35,151 nt of DNA from an uncultured Luminiphilus sp. (lineage in GTDB: Bacteria > Pseudomonadota > Gammaproteobacteria > Pseudomonadales > Halieaceae). Positions within the stretch are counted from its first letter, which is position 1. Each line of letters begins with the position of its first letter. Both the position numbers and the translations under genes were made by a program. The notes under the pieces were generated by a model that worked only from the letters and a program-made list of their open reading frames with translations, did no database searches and was not told the origin of the DNA. This document shows positions 8,005-17,892 of this stretch, piece after piece. Location of the stretch: contig CAJQKG010000032.1 in assembly GCA_905478845.1 (NCBI GenBank), positions 1 to 35,151 of the forward strand. Reading direction: 5' to 3'.

Positions 8005-9759
8005 ATGTACGATCTGAAGATTATGGGTGGCCTTGTGGTGGATGGTACGGGTGCTCCAGGCCGCATTATGGATGTCGGTATTGTCGGGGATCGTATCGTT
8101 GCGGTTGGCACTCTAGACGAGTCCGCTCGGGAGGAAATTGACGCTTCGGGCCGCATCGTCACGCCGGGATTCGTCGATATTCACACTCACTATGATGGTC
8201 AGGCGACGTGGGATCAAGAAATGGCACCTTCCGCTTGGCATGGCGTGACCACGGTCGTGATGGGCAACTGTGGCGTGGGCTTTGCCCCCGCGGCTCCAGA
8301 GCGACAAGACTGGTTGATCGGATTGATGGAGGGCGTGGAGGATATCCCGGGTAGCGCGCTTGCCGAGGGGATGACCTGGGATTGGGAGTCTTTCCCTGAA
8401 TACCTCACTGCATTAGAAAAGTTAGATCGAACGATTGATGTGGCAGCTCAGGTGCCGCATGGCGCAGTGCGTGCGTACGTGATGGGCGATCGGGGGGCGG
8501 CCAATGAAGCGCCGACTGATGATGACATTGCACACATGGCGAGCATTGTTGAGGAGGGCCTCACAGCCGGTGCGGTGGGGTTCTCAACGTCTAGGACCAT
8601 TCTGCATAAGTCGGTTGAGGGAGAATTAGTCCCCGGGACGACTGCGACTAAAGAAGAATTGCTGGGCATCGGCGATGCGCTAAAGCGCGCTGGGCACGGC
8701 GTATTTGAGCTGGCGAGTGATCTCCATCCAGACTGGAATGAGTTTGGCTGGATGGGAGACTTAAGTCGCAATACCGGCGCCGCGGTTGCTTTTACCGCGC
8801 TGGAGTCGCCGATTAAGGGGCTGTCGTTTGCACAACAACTTGCTGAAATGCGCACACAAAACGAGGCGGGGGCGCAGATCGTTGCACAGATTTCGATGCG
8901 CGGTACGGGGTTGATTCTGGGTTGGCGTGCGACCTTTCATCCTTTTTCGCAGCGTCCCAGCTGGAAAGCGATTGCGGATCTGTCTTGGCAGGAACAGTGG
9001 CAACACTTGCAGGATGACGCATTTCGTTCTCGGCTGTTGGCTGAGCGAGGTGAGCCGACCGGATCGGATTTGCAATTAATTGCGGACCTGATGGAGAGCG
9101 GCTTTTCAATGCAGTACGCGATGACGCCAGGGTTTAATTATGAGCCCACTAAAGAACAATCGATTGAGCAATGCGCTCTCACTGTTGGGCTGTCAGCTGA
9201 GGCCTATGCCTACGATGCGATGATGGCTGACGAAGGTACGGGCATGATTTATTTTCCGTTGCTTAATTATGTTGACGGTAACCTGGATTTTCTCGAGACC
9301 GCCCTCGATTCGGATGACTGCGTGAACTCACTGTCCGATGGCGGGGCGCATTGCGGCACCATCTGCGACGCGGCGGCGACGACGTTCATGTTGCAACACT
9401 GGGTCAGGGATCGGGCAAGGGGTCGAATCCCACTTGAGCGAGCGATAAAGCGCCAATGCCGAGACACGGCACAGTTGTATGGTTTCCTTGATCGAGGTGT
9501 GATTGGGCCCGGCTATCTCGCCGATCTTAACGTGATTGATCTTGATTCGCTGGCGTTGAACTTGCCCTCTGTCGCATTCGATTTGCCTGCGGGGGGTAAG
9601 CGATTGTTGCAGACTGCGGAGGGCTATGACTGCACCGTTAAATCGGGACAGGTTACTTTTCGGCAGGGTCACAGTACGGGTGCTTACCCCGGGCGGGTTA
9701 TTCGAGGCCCGCAGTCGGAACCGGAGCGCTCCATCCCCCCAGAGACTGCCATCGGTTGA
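8005..9759 (+). CDS. N-acyl-D-amino-acid deacylase-type amidohydrolase
   Basis: This 584-residue metal-dependent amidohydrolase belongs to the D-aminoacylase group. [11 protein letters not shown] supplies the HxH metal ligands near residue 60. [16 protein letters not shown] carries the Cys ligand typical of D-aminoacylases. LSDGGAH late in the protein contains the catalytic Asp. Family members remove the acyl group from N-acyl-D-amino acids or act on related amides; the precise substrate cannot be read from the sequence. AGGAG at 7991-7995 lies nine bases before ATG 8005. The last 62 bases overlap the 3' end of rnt on the opposite strand. Confidence 0.88.
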   Translation: MYDLKIMGGLVVDGTGAPGRIMDVGIVGDRIVAVGTLDESAREEIDASGRIVTPGFVDIHTHYDGQATWDQEMAPSAWHGVTTVVMGNCGVGFAPAAPERQDWLIGLMEGVEDIPGSALAEGMTWDWESFPEYLTALEKLDRTIDVAAQVPHGAVRAYVMGDRGAANEAPTDDDIAHMASIVEEGLTAGAVGFSTSRTILHKSVEGELVPGTTATKEELLGIGDALKRAGHGVFELASDLHPDWNEFGWMGDLSRNTGAAVAFTALESPIKGLSFAQQLAEMRTQNEAGAQIVAQISMRGTGLILGWRATFHPFSQRPSWKAIADLSWQEQWQHLQDDAFRSRLLAERGEPTGSDLQLIADLMESGFSMQYAMTPGFNYEPTKEQSIEQCALTVGLSAEAYAYDAMMADEGTGMIYFPLLNYVDGNLDFLETALDSDDCVNSLSDGGAHCGTICDAAATTFMLQHWVRDRARGRIPLERAIKRQCRDTAQLYGFLDRGVIGPGYLADLNVIDLDSLALNLPSVAFDLPAGGKRLLQTAEGYDCTVKSGQVTFRQGHSTGAYPGRVIRGPQSEPERSIPPETAIG

Positions 9760-10372
9760 CGATCAGACAGAATAACTCGGCGGTTTTGGCGGCGTCGTAG
9801 CAAGCTGAGTGCGCCTCGGCATTGTCGAAATCAATGCCTGCTAAGGCGCAGGCTCTGGCTAATACGTTATGCCCAAACGCCAAGCTGGCCAAAGTTGCTG
9901 TGTCGAAGTAAGAGAAGGGATGAAAGGGATTTCTTTTCAGGCCGACGCGTTCCGTCGCAACATTGAGAAAGCCTGCGTCAAAGTGAGCGTTGTGGCCCAC
10001 TAAAATGGCGCGATTGCACTGGTGCTCTTTGATTGACTGGCGGATCAGGGCAAACAATTCTCCCAACGCAATGGCTTCGGGTAACGCCCCCCGGAGCGGG
10101 TTTTCTGGATCTATCCCAGTGAATTCAAGTGCTGATGGCTCTAAATTAGCGCCCTCAAAGGGTTCTACGTTTCGATTGTGAGTTTCGGTGACAACGAGTT
10201 CGCCGGCTTCATTCATGGTCAGTAATGTGATGGCTACTTCCAAAAGTCCATCGGTGTGGCAGTTGAATCCTCCCGTTTCAATGTCAACGACGACCGGCAA
10301 GAACCCCCGAAATCGATCCTTCATGAGTAGCGGCTCAAAGCCGGACATCATATTGATCGCATCAGTGTCCAT
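9698..10372 (-). CDS. rnt: Ribonuclease T
   Basis: This DEDDh-family 3'-5' exonuclease of 224 residues trims 3' ends of tRNA and other stable RNAs. The DRFRGF block precedes VVDIETGG (catalytic Asp and Glu). HNAHFD supplies the third acidic residue, and HSACYDAAKTAELF the catalytic His and last Asp. KRNPFHPFSYFDTATLA and [10 protein letters not shown] are RNase T-specific. ATG 10372 has a good AGGAGAGAG Shine-Dalgarno. The alternative ATG at 10351, which overlaps the pyrC stop as ATGA, would give an N-terminus nearer the E. coli length. Either way rnt is coupled to pyrC upstream. Confidence 0.94.
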   Translation of the reverse strand: MDTDAINMMSGFEPLLMKDRFRGFLPVVVDIETGGFNCHTDGLLEVAITLLTMNEAGELVVTETHNRNVEPFEGANLEPSALEFTGIDPENPLRGALPEAIALGELFALIRQSIKEHQCNRAILVGHNAHFDAGFLNVATERVGLKRNPFHPFSYFDTATLASLAFGHNVLARACALAGIDFDNAEAHSACYDAAKTAELFCLIVNRWQSLGGWSAPVPTAGLE

Positions 10373-11388
10373 TGGACTCTCTCTCCTGCGCGCAGTGGAA
10401 TCAGGCGCTGGGATCCCAATGGCAAATCCGCCGGGACCTCTTGCGATACTTTTTCTAGCGTCACGGTGCCCGAGTTGCGCGGTAATTGGTAAAAGTCGGG
10501 TCCATTGAAACTGGCAAAACGCTCCAGTTGGTCCAACGAATGCTCTTCATCGAAAACTTCTGCATACAACTCCAGTGCCGCATGCGCCGTATAACACCCA
10601 GCACAACCGCAACTCGACTCCTTGTCTTGCCGGGTGTGTGGCGCTGAATCGGTGCCGAGAAAAAACCGCGGATGCCCCGATGTCACGGCCCGACGTAATG
10701 CCAACTGATGTTGGTCCCGTTTCAGCACTGGCAGGCAAAATAGATGGGGCTTGATGCCGCCGACAAACAAGTCGTTGCGGTTATACAGCAGGTGGTGGGC
10801 GGTCACGGTTGCCGCGATACGATCACTGCCTGCCTCAACAAACTGCACCGCATCGCGTGTTGTGATGTGCTCGAACACCACGCTGAGTGCTGGAAACTCA
10901 GCGGTTAAGGGGATCAGCGCGGTATCAATGAACGCTTTTTCCCGGTCAAAAATATCGCAGTCGGCATCGGTGACTTCACCATGTATGAGTAAGGGTAAGT
11001 CATGCTTTTCCATCGCCTCGATAACGGGGTACAGCGCCTTGAGTGCGGTGACGCCCGCTGCCGAATTAGTGGTGGCACCGGCGGGATATAATTTAATACC
11101 CTGCACAAATGGTGACTGTGCCGCTTCAGCCACTGACTCAACGGTTGTCGAATCAGTCAGGTAGAGCGTCATCAAAGGTTCGAAGCAGGACTCCGCCGGT
11201 CGCGCTGCCAAAATCCGTTGCCGGTAGGCTAGGGCATCGGCCACCGTCCGCACAGGATCCTTGAGATTCGGCATCACGATAGCGCGTCCCGCCCAGCGTG
11301 CGATGTCGGTCACGGTGGTGGGGAGCGCTTCTTCATCCCTGAGATGAATGTGCCAATCATCGGGAAGTGTGAGTGTCAGGGAAGTCAT
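10348..11388 (-). CDS. pyrC: Dihydroorotase (class II)
   Basis: This 346-residue enzyme of pyrimidine synthesis cyclises carbamoyl-aspartate to dihydroorotate. The binuclear zinc site is complete: H13 and H15 in DDWHIHLRD, the carboxylated Lys K99 in GIKLYPAG, H136 in LIHGE, H174 in FEHITT and D247 in GTDSAPH. The length equals that of the E. coli enzyme when the start is ATG 11388. The reading frame is open 30 codons further upstream, but that extension has no family match. The Shine-Dalgarno is weak. rnt follows with a 25-base overlap; argG is divergent. Confidence 0.95.
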   Translation of the reverse strand: MTSLTLTLPDDWHIHLRDEEALPTTVTDIARWAGRAIVMPNLKDPVRTVADALAYRQRILAARPAESCFEPLMTLYLTDSTTVESVAEAAQSPFVQGIKLYPAGATTNSAAGVTALKALYPVIEAMEKHDLPLLIHGEVTDADCDIFDREKAFIDTALIPLTAEFPALSVVFEHITTRDAVQFVEAGSDRIAATVTAHHLLYNRNDLFVGGIKPHLFCLPVLKRDQHQLALRRAVTSGHPRFFLGTDSAPHTRQDKESSCGCAGCYTAHAALELYAEVFDEEHSLDQLERFASFNGPDFYQLPRNSGTVTLEKVSQEVPADLPLGSQRLIPLRAGERVQWTLMRSI

Positions 11389-11507
11389 ATTTTCGATCGT
11401 ATCTCGGTTGCTCGTAGTGTAGCAGAGCTGAGCGGCCTGGTTTGAACGTGTGGCGCTGATGGGCCTGCAGTCGTACACTACTCGCCCTTTTTTCAGCAGG
11501 CGACATT
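11389..11507. promoter_or_regulatory. Divergent pyrC-argG intergenic region
   Basis: These 119 bases must carry the promoters of two biosynthetic genes, pyrC (minus) and argG (plus). I see TACACT-like hexamers on both strands but no convincing -35 at proper spacing. No clear ArgR box or pyrimidine attenuator hairpin was recognised. Confidence 0.35.
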
Positions 11508-12728
11508 ATGACGACGGTAAACAAAGTCGTGTTGGCTTATTCTGGCGGCCTCGATACCTCCGTGATTGTCCGTTGGTTGCAAGACACCTACCAATGTGAG
11601 GTGGTGACCTTTACGGCCGATATCGGTCAAGGCGAGGAGGTTGAACCGGCGCGCGCTAAGGCCGAGAGCTTGGGCGTCAGTGAAATCTATATTGAAGATT
11701 TGCGTGAGACGTTTGTGAGGGATTTTGTTTTTCCGATGTTTCGTGCCAATACCGTTTATGAGGGCGAGTACCTCTTGGGGACCTCGATTGCTCGGCCGCT
11801 CATCGCGCAGCGTTTGGTGGAGATTGCCACGGAGACCGGTGCGGATGCCATTGCCCACGGCGCCACGGGAAAGGGAAATGACCAGGTTCGATTTGAGCTC
11901 GGTGCCTATGCATTAAAGCCAGGTATTCGGGTTATCGCGCCGTGGCGAGAGTGGGATTTGAATTCTCGAGAAGCGCTCATGGCTTACTGTGAACAGCGAG
12001 ATATTGCGGTGGATTTTGCCAAGGCGCAGAAGAAATCTCCCTACTCCATGGATGCCAACCTACTTCATATTTCCTACGAGGGGGACGTGCTTGAGGACCC
12101 TTGGGTTCCGCCCGAAGAAGATATGTGGCGCTGGACGGTGAGTCCTGAGGCGGCGCCAGACCGAGCCGAAGAAGTGACGCTGACGTTTGCGCAGGGCGAT
12201 GTGGTGGCGATTAATGATCAGGCAATGTCAGCTGCACAGGTCTTGGCTTGGTTGAATGAGCGTGGCGGTGCGCATGGCATCGGTAGAGCTGATATCGTCG
12301 AGAATCGCTACGTTGGTATGAAATCGCGGGGCTGTTATGAGACCCCTGGCGGCAGTATTTTGTTGCGTGCCCATCGCGCTATCGAGTCCATCACATTGGA
12401 TCGTGAGGTGGCGCATTTGAAAGATGAGCTCATGCCTCGTTACGCTAAGTTAATTTACAACGGCTATTGGTGGGCCCCCGAGCGGCACGCGCTGCAGGCT
12501 GCCATCGACCAAACCCAGTCAGTCGTCAATGGCGACGTGCGCGTATCGCTCTACAAAGGCAATGTCTCGGTAACCGGACGTCGCTCCAATGACTCATTGT
12601 TTGATGAGACGATCGCTACCTTTGAAGCGGATGATGGTGCGTATGACCAGAAAGACGCCGAGGGATTTATCAAACTGAACGCGTTGAGGTTGCGTATCGC
12701 GGCCAATAAAGGGCGGCAGCACCAGTAG
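11508..12728 (+). CDS. argG: Argininosuccinate synthase
   Basis: This 406-residue cytosolic enzyme joins citrulline and aspartate at the expense of ATP in arginine synthesis. AYSGGLDTS at residues 10-18 is the ATP pyrophosphatase P-loop. [34 protein letters not shown] and [11 protein letters not shown] are the citrulline and aspartate binding motifs of the family. Length and order match the common bacterial short type. The start is ATG 11508, with only a weak AGCAGG upstream. The gene stands alone, with 194 bases to the next start. Confidence 0.97.
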   Translation: MTTVNKVVLAYSGGLDTSVIVRWLQDTYQCEVVTFTADIGQGEEVEPARAKAESLGVSEIYIEDLRETFVRDFVFPMFRANTVYEGEYLLGTSIARPLIAQRLVEIATETGADAIAHGATGKGNDQVRFELGAYALKPGIRVIAPWREWDLNSREALMAYCEQRDIAVDFAKAQKKSPYSMDANLLHISYEGDVLEDPWVPPEEDMWRWTVSPEAAPDRAEEVTLTFAQGDVVAINDQAMSAAQVLAWLNERGGAHGIGRADIVENRYVGMKSRGCYETPGGSILLRAHRAIESITLDREVAHLKDELMPRYAKLIYNGYWWAPERHALQAAIDQTQSVVNGDVRVSLYKGNVSVTGRRSNDSLFDETIATFEADDGAYDQKDAEGFIKLNALRLRIAANKGRQHQ

Positions 12729-12824
12729 AGCCCACGTTGCTGTGTATAGGCTATCGAGGGTTATTGGTCGCCTTACTCTGAGCCAGGGGGTTCTCTACGT
12801 GCAATAAGGCGGGTTCCTGCTGCT

Positions 12825-12842
12825 CCTAGGGCCTCCCCTAGG
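12825..12842 (+). other. Short hairpin downstream of argG
   Basis: CCTAGGG at 12825-12831 and CCCTAGG at 12836-12842 form a perfect 7-base stem with a 4-base loop, followed by a run of G rather than T. It could be a terminator remnant or mRNA-stabilising hairpin for argG, or a leader structure for the monooxygenase gene 80 bases downstream. The absence of a T tract argues against a standard intrinsic terminator. Confidence 0.35.
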
Positions 12843-12922
12843 GGGGTAGGGTGGTGTCCGGTGCGTCTGAAAAAGGTGTACCCTTGGCGATCCGGGACAG
12901 AAGTTGTTCGACAGGAATACCT

Positions 12923-14458
12923 ATGAATTCGACCGCTAATATTGGAACGGTACAACATGCCGATGCCGAATTGTTTGACGTGATCATTATCGGTGCGGGT
13001 CTGTCCGGTATTGGCGCCGCAGTGCGCTTGCAGCGTGACTGCCCGGACCGAACCTTCGCAGTTTTGGAGCGCCGTGGCGCCATTGGTGGTACTTGGGATT
13101 TATTCCGTTACCCAGGCATTCGTTCAGATAGCGACATGCATACGCTGGGGTATGATTTCAAACCGTGGGAAGCGGAGAAGTCGATTGCCGATGGTCCGGC
13201 CATCCTCAGCTACATGAACGAAACAGCTGACGAGTACCGTTTGCGCGAGCATATTCGTTTCGATCACAAACTGGTCGCGGCCGACTGGTGCAGCGAAAGA
13301 GGTCAGTGGCAATTGAGTGTGGAAACGTCGGAGGGCATTCGACGATATCGTTGCGGCTTTCTGATGATGTGCGCCGGTTATTACAGCTATGATGCAGGGC
13401 ACCAACCAGATTTTACGGGTAAAGAGCGCTTCAAGGGCGACTGGGTAGAGCCCCAGTTCTGGCCAGAGGAGCTTGATTACGCTGATAAAAAGGTGGTGGT
13501 GATTGGATCAGGCGCGACAGCGATGACGCTGGTACCGAATATGTCCCGCCAAGCTGCTCAGGTGACGATGCTGCAACGATCACCCACTTACGTTACCTCG
13601 CGACCTTCGGTGGATCGCTTTGCCAATTGGTTGCGGCGGCGGCTCCCGCCTAAACTGGCCTACGACATTGTGCGTTGGCGCAATACGCTATGGCAGCAGT
13701 GGATTTATCGCTCCACGCGGATCATGCCCTCGTTGGTAAGACGGTCACTGTTACGCAAAGTGCGGGACGAGATTGGTGAACTGGTCGACGTCGATAAGCA
13801 CTTCACGCCCAGTTACAACCCGTGGGATCAGCGATTATGTTTGATCCCCGATGATGACCTTTTCCGAGCCATTCAGTCAGGCAAAGCCTCAGTCGTTACG
13901 GATCATATTGAGTCGGTGTCTGAGGAGGGTATTCAGCTTGTCTCGGGAGAGCATTTGGCGGCCGACGTCATTGTTTGTGCCACAGGCTTGGAGTTGGTTT
14001 TGTTAGGCGGAGCTGAATTTACGCTTGATGGTCAGGCGGTAGATTTTGCGAATGAATGGACCTACAAAGGCATGATGTGCACTAACGTTCCTAATATGGT
14101 GCATACCTTTGGTTACATTAATGCCTCTTGGACTTTGCGGGCCGATTTGATTGCGACTTGGGTGTGTCGTTTGTTAAATCATATGCGTATGACCGAGCAA
14201 ACGGTCGCCACCCCTCGTATTGAAGAGGGTGTCGCTGCTGGTATGCGTCGACGATTCTGGATTGACGATTTCTCTGCGGGCTATATGCGGCGAATGTTAG
14301 ATCGTTTCCCTAGGCAGGGTGACGAAATGCCGTGGATGAACCCGCAGAATTATCGTAAAGACCGAACGATGTTTCGCGATGACCCTATTGATGATGGAGC
14401 TCTGGCTCTTGAAACGACGAATCTTGTCGAACCTGAGCCATTGAGTGAGGCGGTTTAA
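12923..14458 (+). CDS. FAD/NAD(P)-binding monooxygenase, Baeyer-Villiger-like
   Basis: This flavoprotein of about 511 residues has the class B monooxygenase layout. The FAD-binding GAGLSG is at residues 24-29, followed by the IGGTWDLFRYPGIRSDSDMHTLGY block. A second Rossmann motif, VVIGSGATAM, lies near residue 192. The Baeyer-Villiger fingerprint FxGxxxHxxxWP is present at 170-181, but its His is replaced by Glu (E176). Family members insert oxygen into ketones or oxidise S and N atoms using NADPH; the substrate is unknown. The start is ATG 12923 with AGGA at 12912-12915; the 24-codon upstream extension lacks family features. The CPXCG protein gene follows after six bases. Confidence 0.87.
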   Translation: MNSTANIGTVQHADAELFDVIIIGAGLSGIGAAVRLQRDCPDRTFAVLERRGAIGGTWDLFRYPGIRSDSDMHTLGYDFKPWEAEKSIADGPAILSYMNETADEYRLREHIRFDHKLVAADWCSERGQWQLSVETSEGIRRYRCGFLMMCAGYYSYDAGHQPDFTGKERFKGDWVEPQFWPEELDYADKKVVVIGSGATAMTLVPNMSRQAAQVTMLQRSPTYVTSRPSVDRFANWLRRRLPPKLAYDIVRWRNTLWQQWIYRSTRIMPSLVRRSLLRKVRDEIGELVDVDKHFTPSYNPWDQRLCLIPDDDLFRAIQSGKASVVTDHIESVSEEGIQLVSGEHLAADVIVCATGLELVLLGGAEFTLDGQAVDFANEWTYKGMMCTNVPNMVHTFGYINASWTLRADLIATWVCRLLNHMRMTEQTVATPRIEEGVAAGMRRRFWIDDFSAGYMRRMLDRFPRQGDEMPWMNPQNYRKDRTMFRDDPIDDGALALETTNLVEPEPLSEAV

Positions 14459-14464
14459 CGGCTG

Positions 14465-14662
14465 ATGTCGGCCTCTGCACTGCAAGAAAGCACAGTCTAT
14501 TGTCCGTATTGTGGTGAGTCCATTGAGGTCTTGCTGAACCCTGAAGACGTTGATGCGAGCTACATCGAGGATTGCCAAGTCTGTTGCCAGCCAATTGAAT
14601 TTGTCGTGCATGAATCATCAGGTGGTTGGCTAGAAGCCGAGGTGCGATCTGATAGTGAGTAA
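14465..14662 (+). CDS. CPXCG-motif cysteine-rich small protein
   Basis: This 65-residue protein has CPYCGE near residue 13 and CQVCC near residue 38, two paired-Cys knuckles as in the CPXCG-motif family of small proteobacterial proteins, followed by an acidic tail. The pattern suggests one bound zinc. Function is unknown. It starts six bases after the monooxygenase stop and is very likely in the same transcript. It converges on dnaE2 with a 37-base gap. Confidence 0.88.
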   Translation: MSASALQESTVYCPYCGESIEVLLNPEDVDASYIEDCQVCCQPIEFVVHESSGGWLEAEVRSDSE

Positions 14663-14699
14663 TGTTGGGAGACTCGTGTTGGCTGCGTGATAGCCGTGA

Positions 14700-17600
14700 T
14701 TAATGAAAATCCCGAGATGCCACGGTCAATGTCGACAGCTGCTCGCTATGGTTTTCTAGTGCACTGGCAATGACATGGACAACACCATCACGGGCTTCTA
14801 CCGTCCCTTTGATAACGACCAGTTGGCTTGTCATAAGGGCTTGTCGATAGCGTTCTTGCACGGCCGGCCAGACAATGACGTTCATATTTCCGGTCTCATC
14901 CTCTAGCGTCAGAAACACCACCCCCGAGGCCGTGCCTGGACGTTGTCGACAGGTAATGAGTCCAGCGATACGGACAAAACGATGATGACCCAAGCGAATG
15001 AGCTCGTTCTGTGGCGTGCATTGACTAAAGGGATACTGGGTACGCAGTAACGCGAGGGGATGTGCCTTCAAACTCAGTCCAGTACTCTGATAATCAGCGA
15101 CCACTTCTTCACCCAGACTGGGTGTGGGTAGTCTGACTTCGTCACGGGTGTTGTGCTGCGGTGATGTTTCTGCGGGTAGTAGGGGGCGATGATCTTCTAG
15201 GGCCATAGTTTGCCAGTGTGTTTGATGACGATGACCGCTGATGCTCGAGAGCGCATCTGCTGCAGCAAGCGCCTCCATATTTTTGCGATCGAGCGACGCA
15301 CGTCGACGTAAATCAGCCACGTTGGTAAAGGCGCGTTGTCGGCGAACATCCGAGATGCGTTTTCCCACCGCCTGACTGAGACCTTTGACTAATCTGAGTC
15401 CGAGCCGTATCGGGGGTTGTCGGGTGTCCTGTGATGACAGCAATTGATGGTCCCAATCACTATGATTCACATCAGCCGGTAAAATCAAAACATGATGCCG
15501 CTGAGCGTCTTGTACTAATTGCGAGGGTGAGTAAAACCCCATGGGTTGGCTATTGAGCAGGCCAACATAAAAAGCAGCGGGATGATGGCATTTTAGCCAG
15601 GCGGAGACATAAGCCAATAAGGCAAAGCTCGCTGAGTGTGATTCTGGAAATCCATATCCTCCAAACCCTTTAATCTGATTAAACAGCCGATCAGCGAACT
15701 CAGGGGTATAGCCTTTATTGAGCATGCCCTGTTTTAATTTATGCTCAAAACTCAGCAGTTTGCTGTTCTTGCCCCAATTGCTGATTGCGCGCCTTAAGGC
15801 ATCCGCTTCTCCGCCAGTAAAGCCCGCTGCAACCATTGCCAGACGAATGACTTGTTCCTGAAAAATAGGGACCCCTAATGTGCGCGAGAGGACTGCCTCG
15901 ATCTCAGGGTTGGGATAGCTGATTGATTCGAGTCCTGCTTTACGCCGCAGATAGGGGTGCACCATGTCGCCCTGAATGGGGCCGGGCCTGACAATAGCGA
16001 TCTCGATAACCAGATCGTAAAAGCAAGTTGGCTTAAGTCGTGGCAGCATCGACATTTGCGCTCGAGACTCAATTTGAAAAACACCTAACGTGTCTGCCTT
16101 TTGTAGCATTCGATAAGTGGCGGGATCGTCTGGGGGAATATCTTGAATACGCTGTATACCGGCATGATCGCGATGTAGGAGCGCCAATGTTTTGCGGATC
16201 GCTGAGAGCATACCCAGCGCAAGAATATCGACTTTAAGTAGTCCGAGTGCTTCGATATCTTCTTTGTCCCATTGAATGACTGTCCGGTCCGGCATACTGG
16301 CGTTTTCGACTGGAACCAGGTTGGAAAGGGGTCCTCGACTGATGATAAACCCCCCTACGTGCTGTGAGAGATGTCGAGGAAAACCAATGATTTCTTTTAC
16401 GATGGCTAAAAAATGTCCTGCCAATTTTTCAGCACGAACGACGCCTTGATCCTCAAAACGATCGGTCAGTTCTCGTTCGCGATTCCACCAAGCTAGAGAA
16501 TTAGCCAGCTCATCGATAAAACTCGCATCGAATCCCATGGCTTTACCCACATCACGCACGGCACTGCGTGAACGGTAAGTGATGACAGTGGCTGCCAGCG
16601 CAGCACGGCGGCGGCTGTATTTCTGATAGATATATTGAATGACCTCTTCCCGTCTTTCATGCTCAAAATCCACGTCAATGTCGGGAGGTTCATCGCGTTC
16701 ACGAGAGATAAAGCGCTCAAATAGGAGTGAAATCTGCTCGGGTGAAACTTCAGTAATTTGTAGGCAATAGCAGATCACAGAGTTAGCAGCAGAGCCTCTG
16801 CCTTGACAAAGAATGTCGCGGGATTTTGCGAAGCGCACAATGTCATAAACGGTTAAAAAGTAGTACTCGTAAGAAAGCTCAGTGATGAGCTCGAGTTCTC
16901 GGTGTATCCGGTTTTGCACGGTCTCGGGAACGCCATCAGGCCAACGTTGCGTGGCGCCACGAGCAACCTCTTGACGTAAATAACTGTTGGCTGTGTGGTG
17001 TGAGGGAACGACTTCTTCCGGATATTCATAGCGCAATTCATCCAGACTAAAGTGGCACTGATCGGCGATATATCGTGTCTCGGTGATCAGTGTTTCAGGA
17101 TAGAGCGCACTCAACGTATCGAGGGTGCGGAGGTGTTGCTGACTATTAATTAATCGACGTGTTCCCAGTTTTTGTATCGGGGTATTGGCTTTGATGGCGG
17201 TCAGAATATCGTGTAGTGATTTTCGTTTGGCCGTATGCATTTGCACTTCGCCACAAGCGACCATCGGTATCTGTAAGGTCTGCGCCATATGATAACGATG
17301 CTTGAATCGTCGCCACTCATCATTGCCGAGTAGGCGACTAACACCGATCCACACGCGCCCCTTGCAGAGCCGGGTTAATTGTTGGAAGTAAACAGTCTGA
17401 TGATGGGTGTCGTCGGGTAGCAGGATGATGAGGCAGCGCTTGAGATGAAAGATGATGTCACGCAGATGGACGGTGTACTCGCCTTTGTGGCAGCGCCTGC
17501 GGGCCCGACTGATTAAGCCAGAGAGTTCACCATAGGCCTCACGATTAGGAGCCAATGCCACTAGCCGAATACCTTCGGTTAATGTGAATTCACTGCCAAT

Positions 17601-17783
17601 GATCAGTTTGAGATGATGTTCCTTAGCCGCAACGTGTGCTTTAACGACCCCGGCAAGGGAGCACTCGTCTGTTATGGCTAAAGCGTGATAGCGACACGCA
17701 GCGGCTCGAGAGACCAGTTCAGCGGGTGCCGAGGCGCCGCGCAAAAAACTGAAGTGGCTTAAACAATGGAGTTCCGCGTACAC
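14700..17783 (-). CDS. dnaE2: Error-prone DNA polymerase DnaE2 (ImuC)
   Basis: This 1027-residue C-family polymerase is the catalytic subunit of the ImuA-ImuB-DnaE2 mutasome that copies past DNA lesions. It begins with a PHP domain (AELHCLSHFSFLRGAS), then the palm with GRGSAANS and the catalytic Asp cluster PDIDVDF near residues 366-372. The helix-hairpin-helix region follows, and a C-terminal OB fold (RIAGLITCRQRPGTASGVVFL). DnaE2-type length and the ITCRQRPGTA motif separate it from the replicative DnaE1. The start is GTG 17783 with no evident Shine-Dalgarno. A LexA-type box ends only about 11 bases upstream. It is not next to imuB: a lipocalin gene lies between. Confidence 0.95.
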   Translation of the reverse strand: MYAELHCLSHFSFLRGASAPAELVSRAAACRYHALAITDECSLAGVVKAHVAAKEHHLKLIIGSEFTLTEGIRLVALAPNREAYGELSGLISRARRRCHKGEYTVHLRDIIFHLKRCLIILLPDDTHHQTVYFQQLTRLCKGRVWIGVSRLLGNDEWRRFKHRYHMAQTLQIPMVACGEVQMHTAKRKSLHDILTAIKANTPIQKLGTRRLINSQQHLRTLDTLSALYPETLITETRYIADQCHFSLDELRYEYPEEVVPSHHTANSYLRQEVARGATQRWPDGVPETVQNRIHRELELITELSYEYYFLTVYDIVRFAKSRDILCQGRGSAANSVICYCLQITEVSPEQISLLFERFISRERDEPPDIDVDFEHERREEVIQYIYQKYSRRRAALAATVITYRSRSAVRDVGKAMGFDASFIDELANSLAWWNRERELTDRFEDQGVVRAEKLAGHFLAIVKEIIGFPRHLSQHVGGFIISRGPLSNLVPVENASMPDRTVIQWDKEDIEALGLLKVDILALGMLSAIRKTLALLHRDHAGIQRIQDIPPDDPATYRMLQKADTLGVFQIESRAQMSMLPRLKPTCFYDLVIEIAIVRPGPIQGDMVHPYLRRKAGLESISYPNPEIEAVLSRTLGVPIFQEQVIRLAMVAAGFTGGEADALRRAISNWGKNSKLLSFEHKLKQGMLNKGYTPEFADRLFNQIKGFGGYGFPESHSASFALLAYVSAWLKCHHPAAFYVGLLNSQPMGFYSPSQLVQDAQRHHVLILPADVNHSDWDHQLLSSQDTRQPPIRLGLRLVKGLSQAVGKRISDVRRQRAFTNVADLRRRASLDRKNMEALAAADALSSISGHRHQTHWQTMALEDHRPLLPAETSPQHNTRDEVRLPTPSLGEEVVADYQSTGLSLKAHPLALLRTQYPFSQCTPQNELIRLGHHRFVRIAGLITCRQRPGTASGVVFLTLEDETGNMNVIVWPAVQERYRQALMTSQLVVIKGTVEARDGVVHVIASALENHSEQLSTLTVASRDFH

Positions 17784-17796
17784 GATGGCATCAATA

Positions 17797-17812
17797 CTGT
17801 ATAAATAAACAG
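17797..17812. promoter_or_regulatory. LexA/SOS box between dnaE2 and the lipocalin gene
   Basis: CTGT-ATAAATAA-ACAG fits the gammaproteobacterial LexA consensus CTGT-N8-ACAG; with flanks it reads TACTGTATAAATAAACAGTA. It is centred 22 bases upstream of the dnaE2 GTG and about 88 bases upstream of the lipocalin ATG. Bases 17792-17817 are identical to 25984-26009 at the imuA box. LexA repression of dnaE2 is well established in other bacteria; control of the lipocalin gene is inference. Confidence 0.9.
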
Positions 17813-17892
17813 TATTTTAACGATACTATTGCTCAAATGAAAAGCCTAAAACGAAATAGCGTAAACTGCGATTTGCCAGCAGTGAGTGAGTG

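Noticed and set aside
10188-11164. Open frames of 106 and 137 codons on the plus strand across rnt and pyrC
   Set aside because: They are antisense to two well-supported genes and their translations show no recognisable motif.
12851-12922. Earlier start for the monooxygenase
   Set aside because: The extension is not family-like, and ATG 12923 has AGGA at proper spacing.
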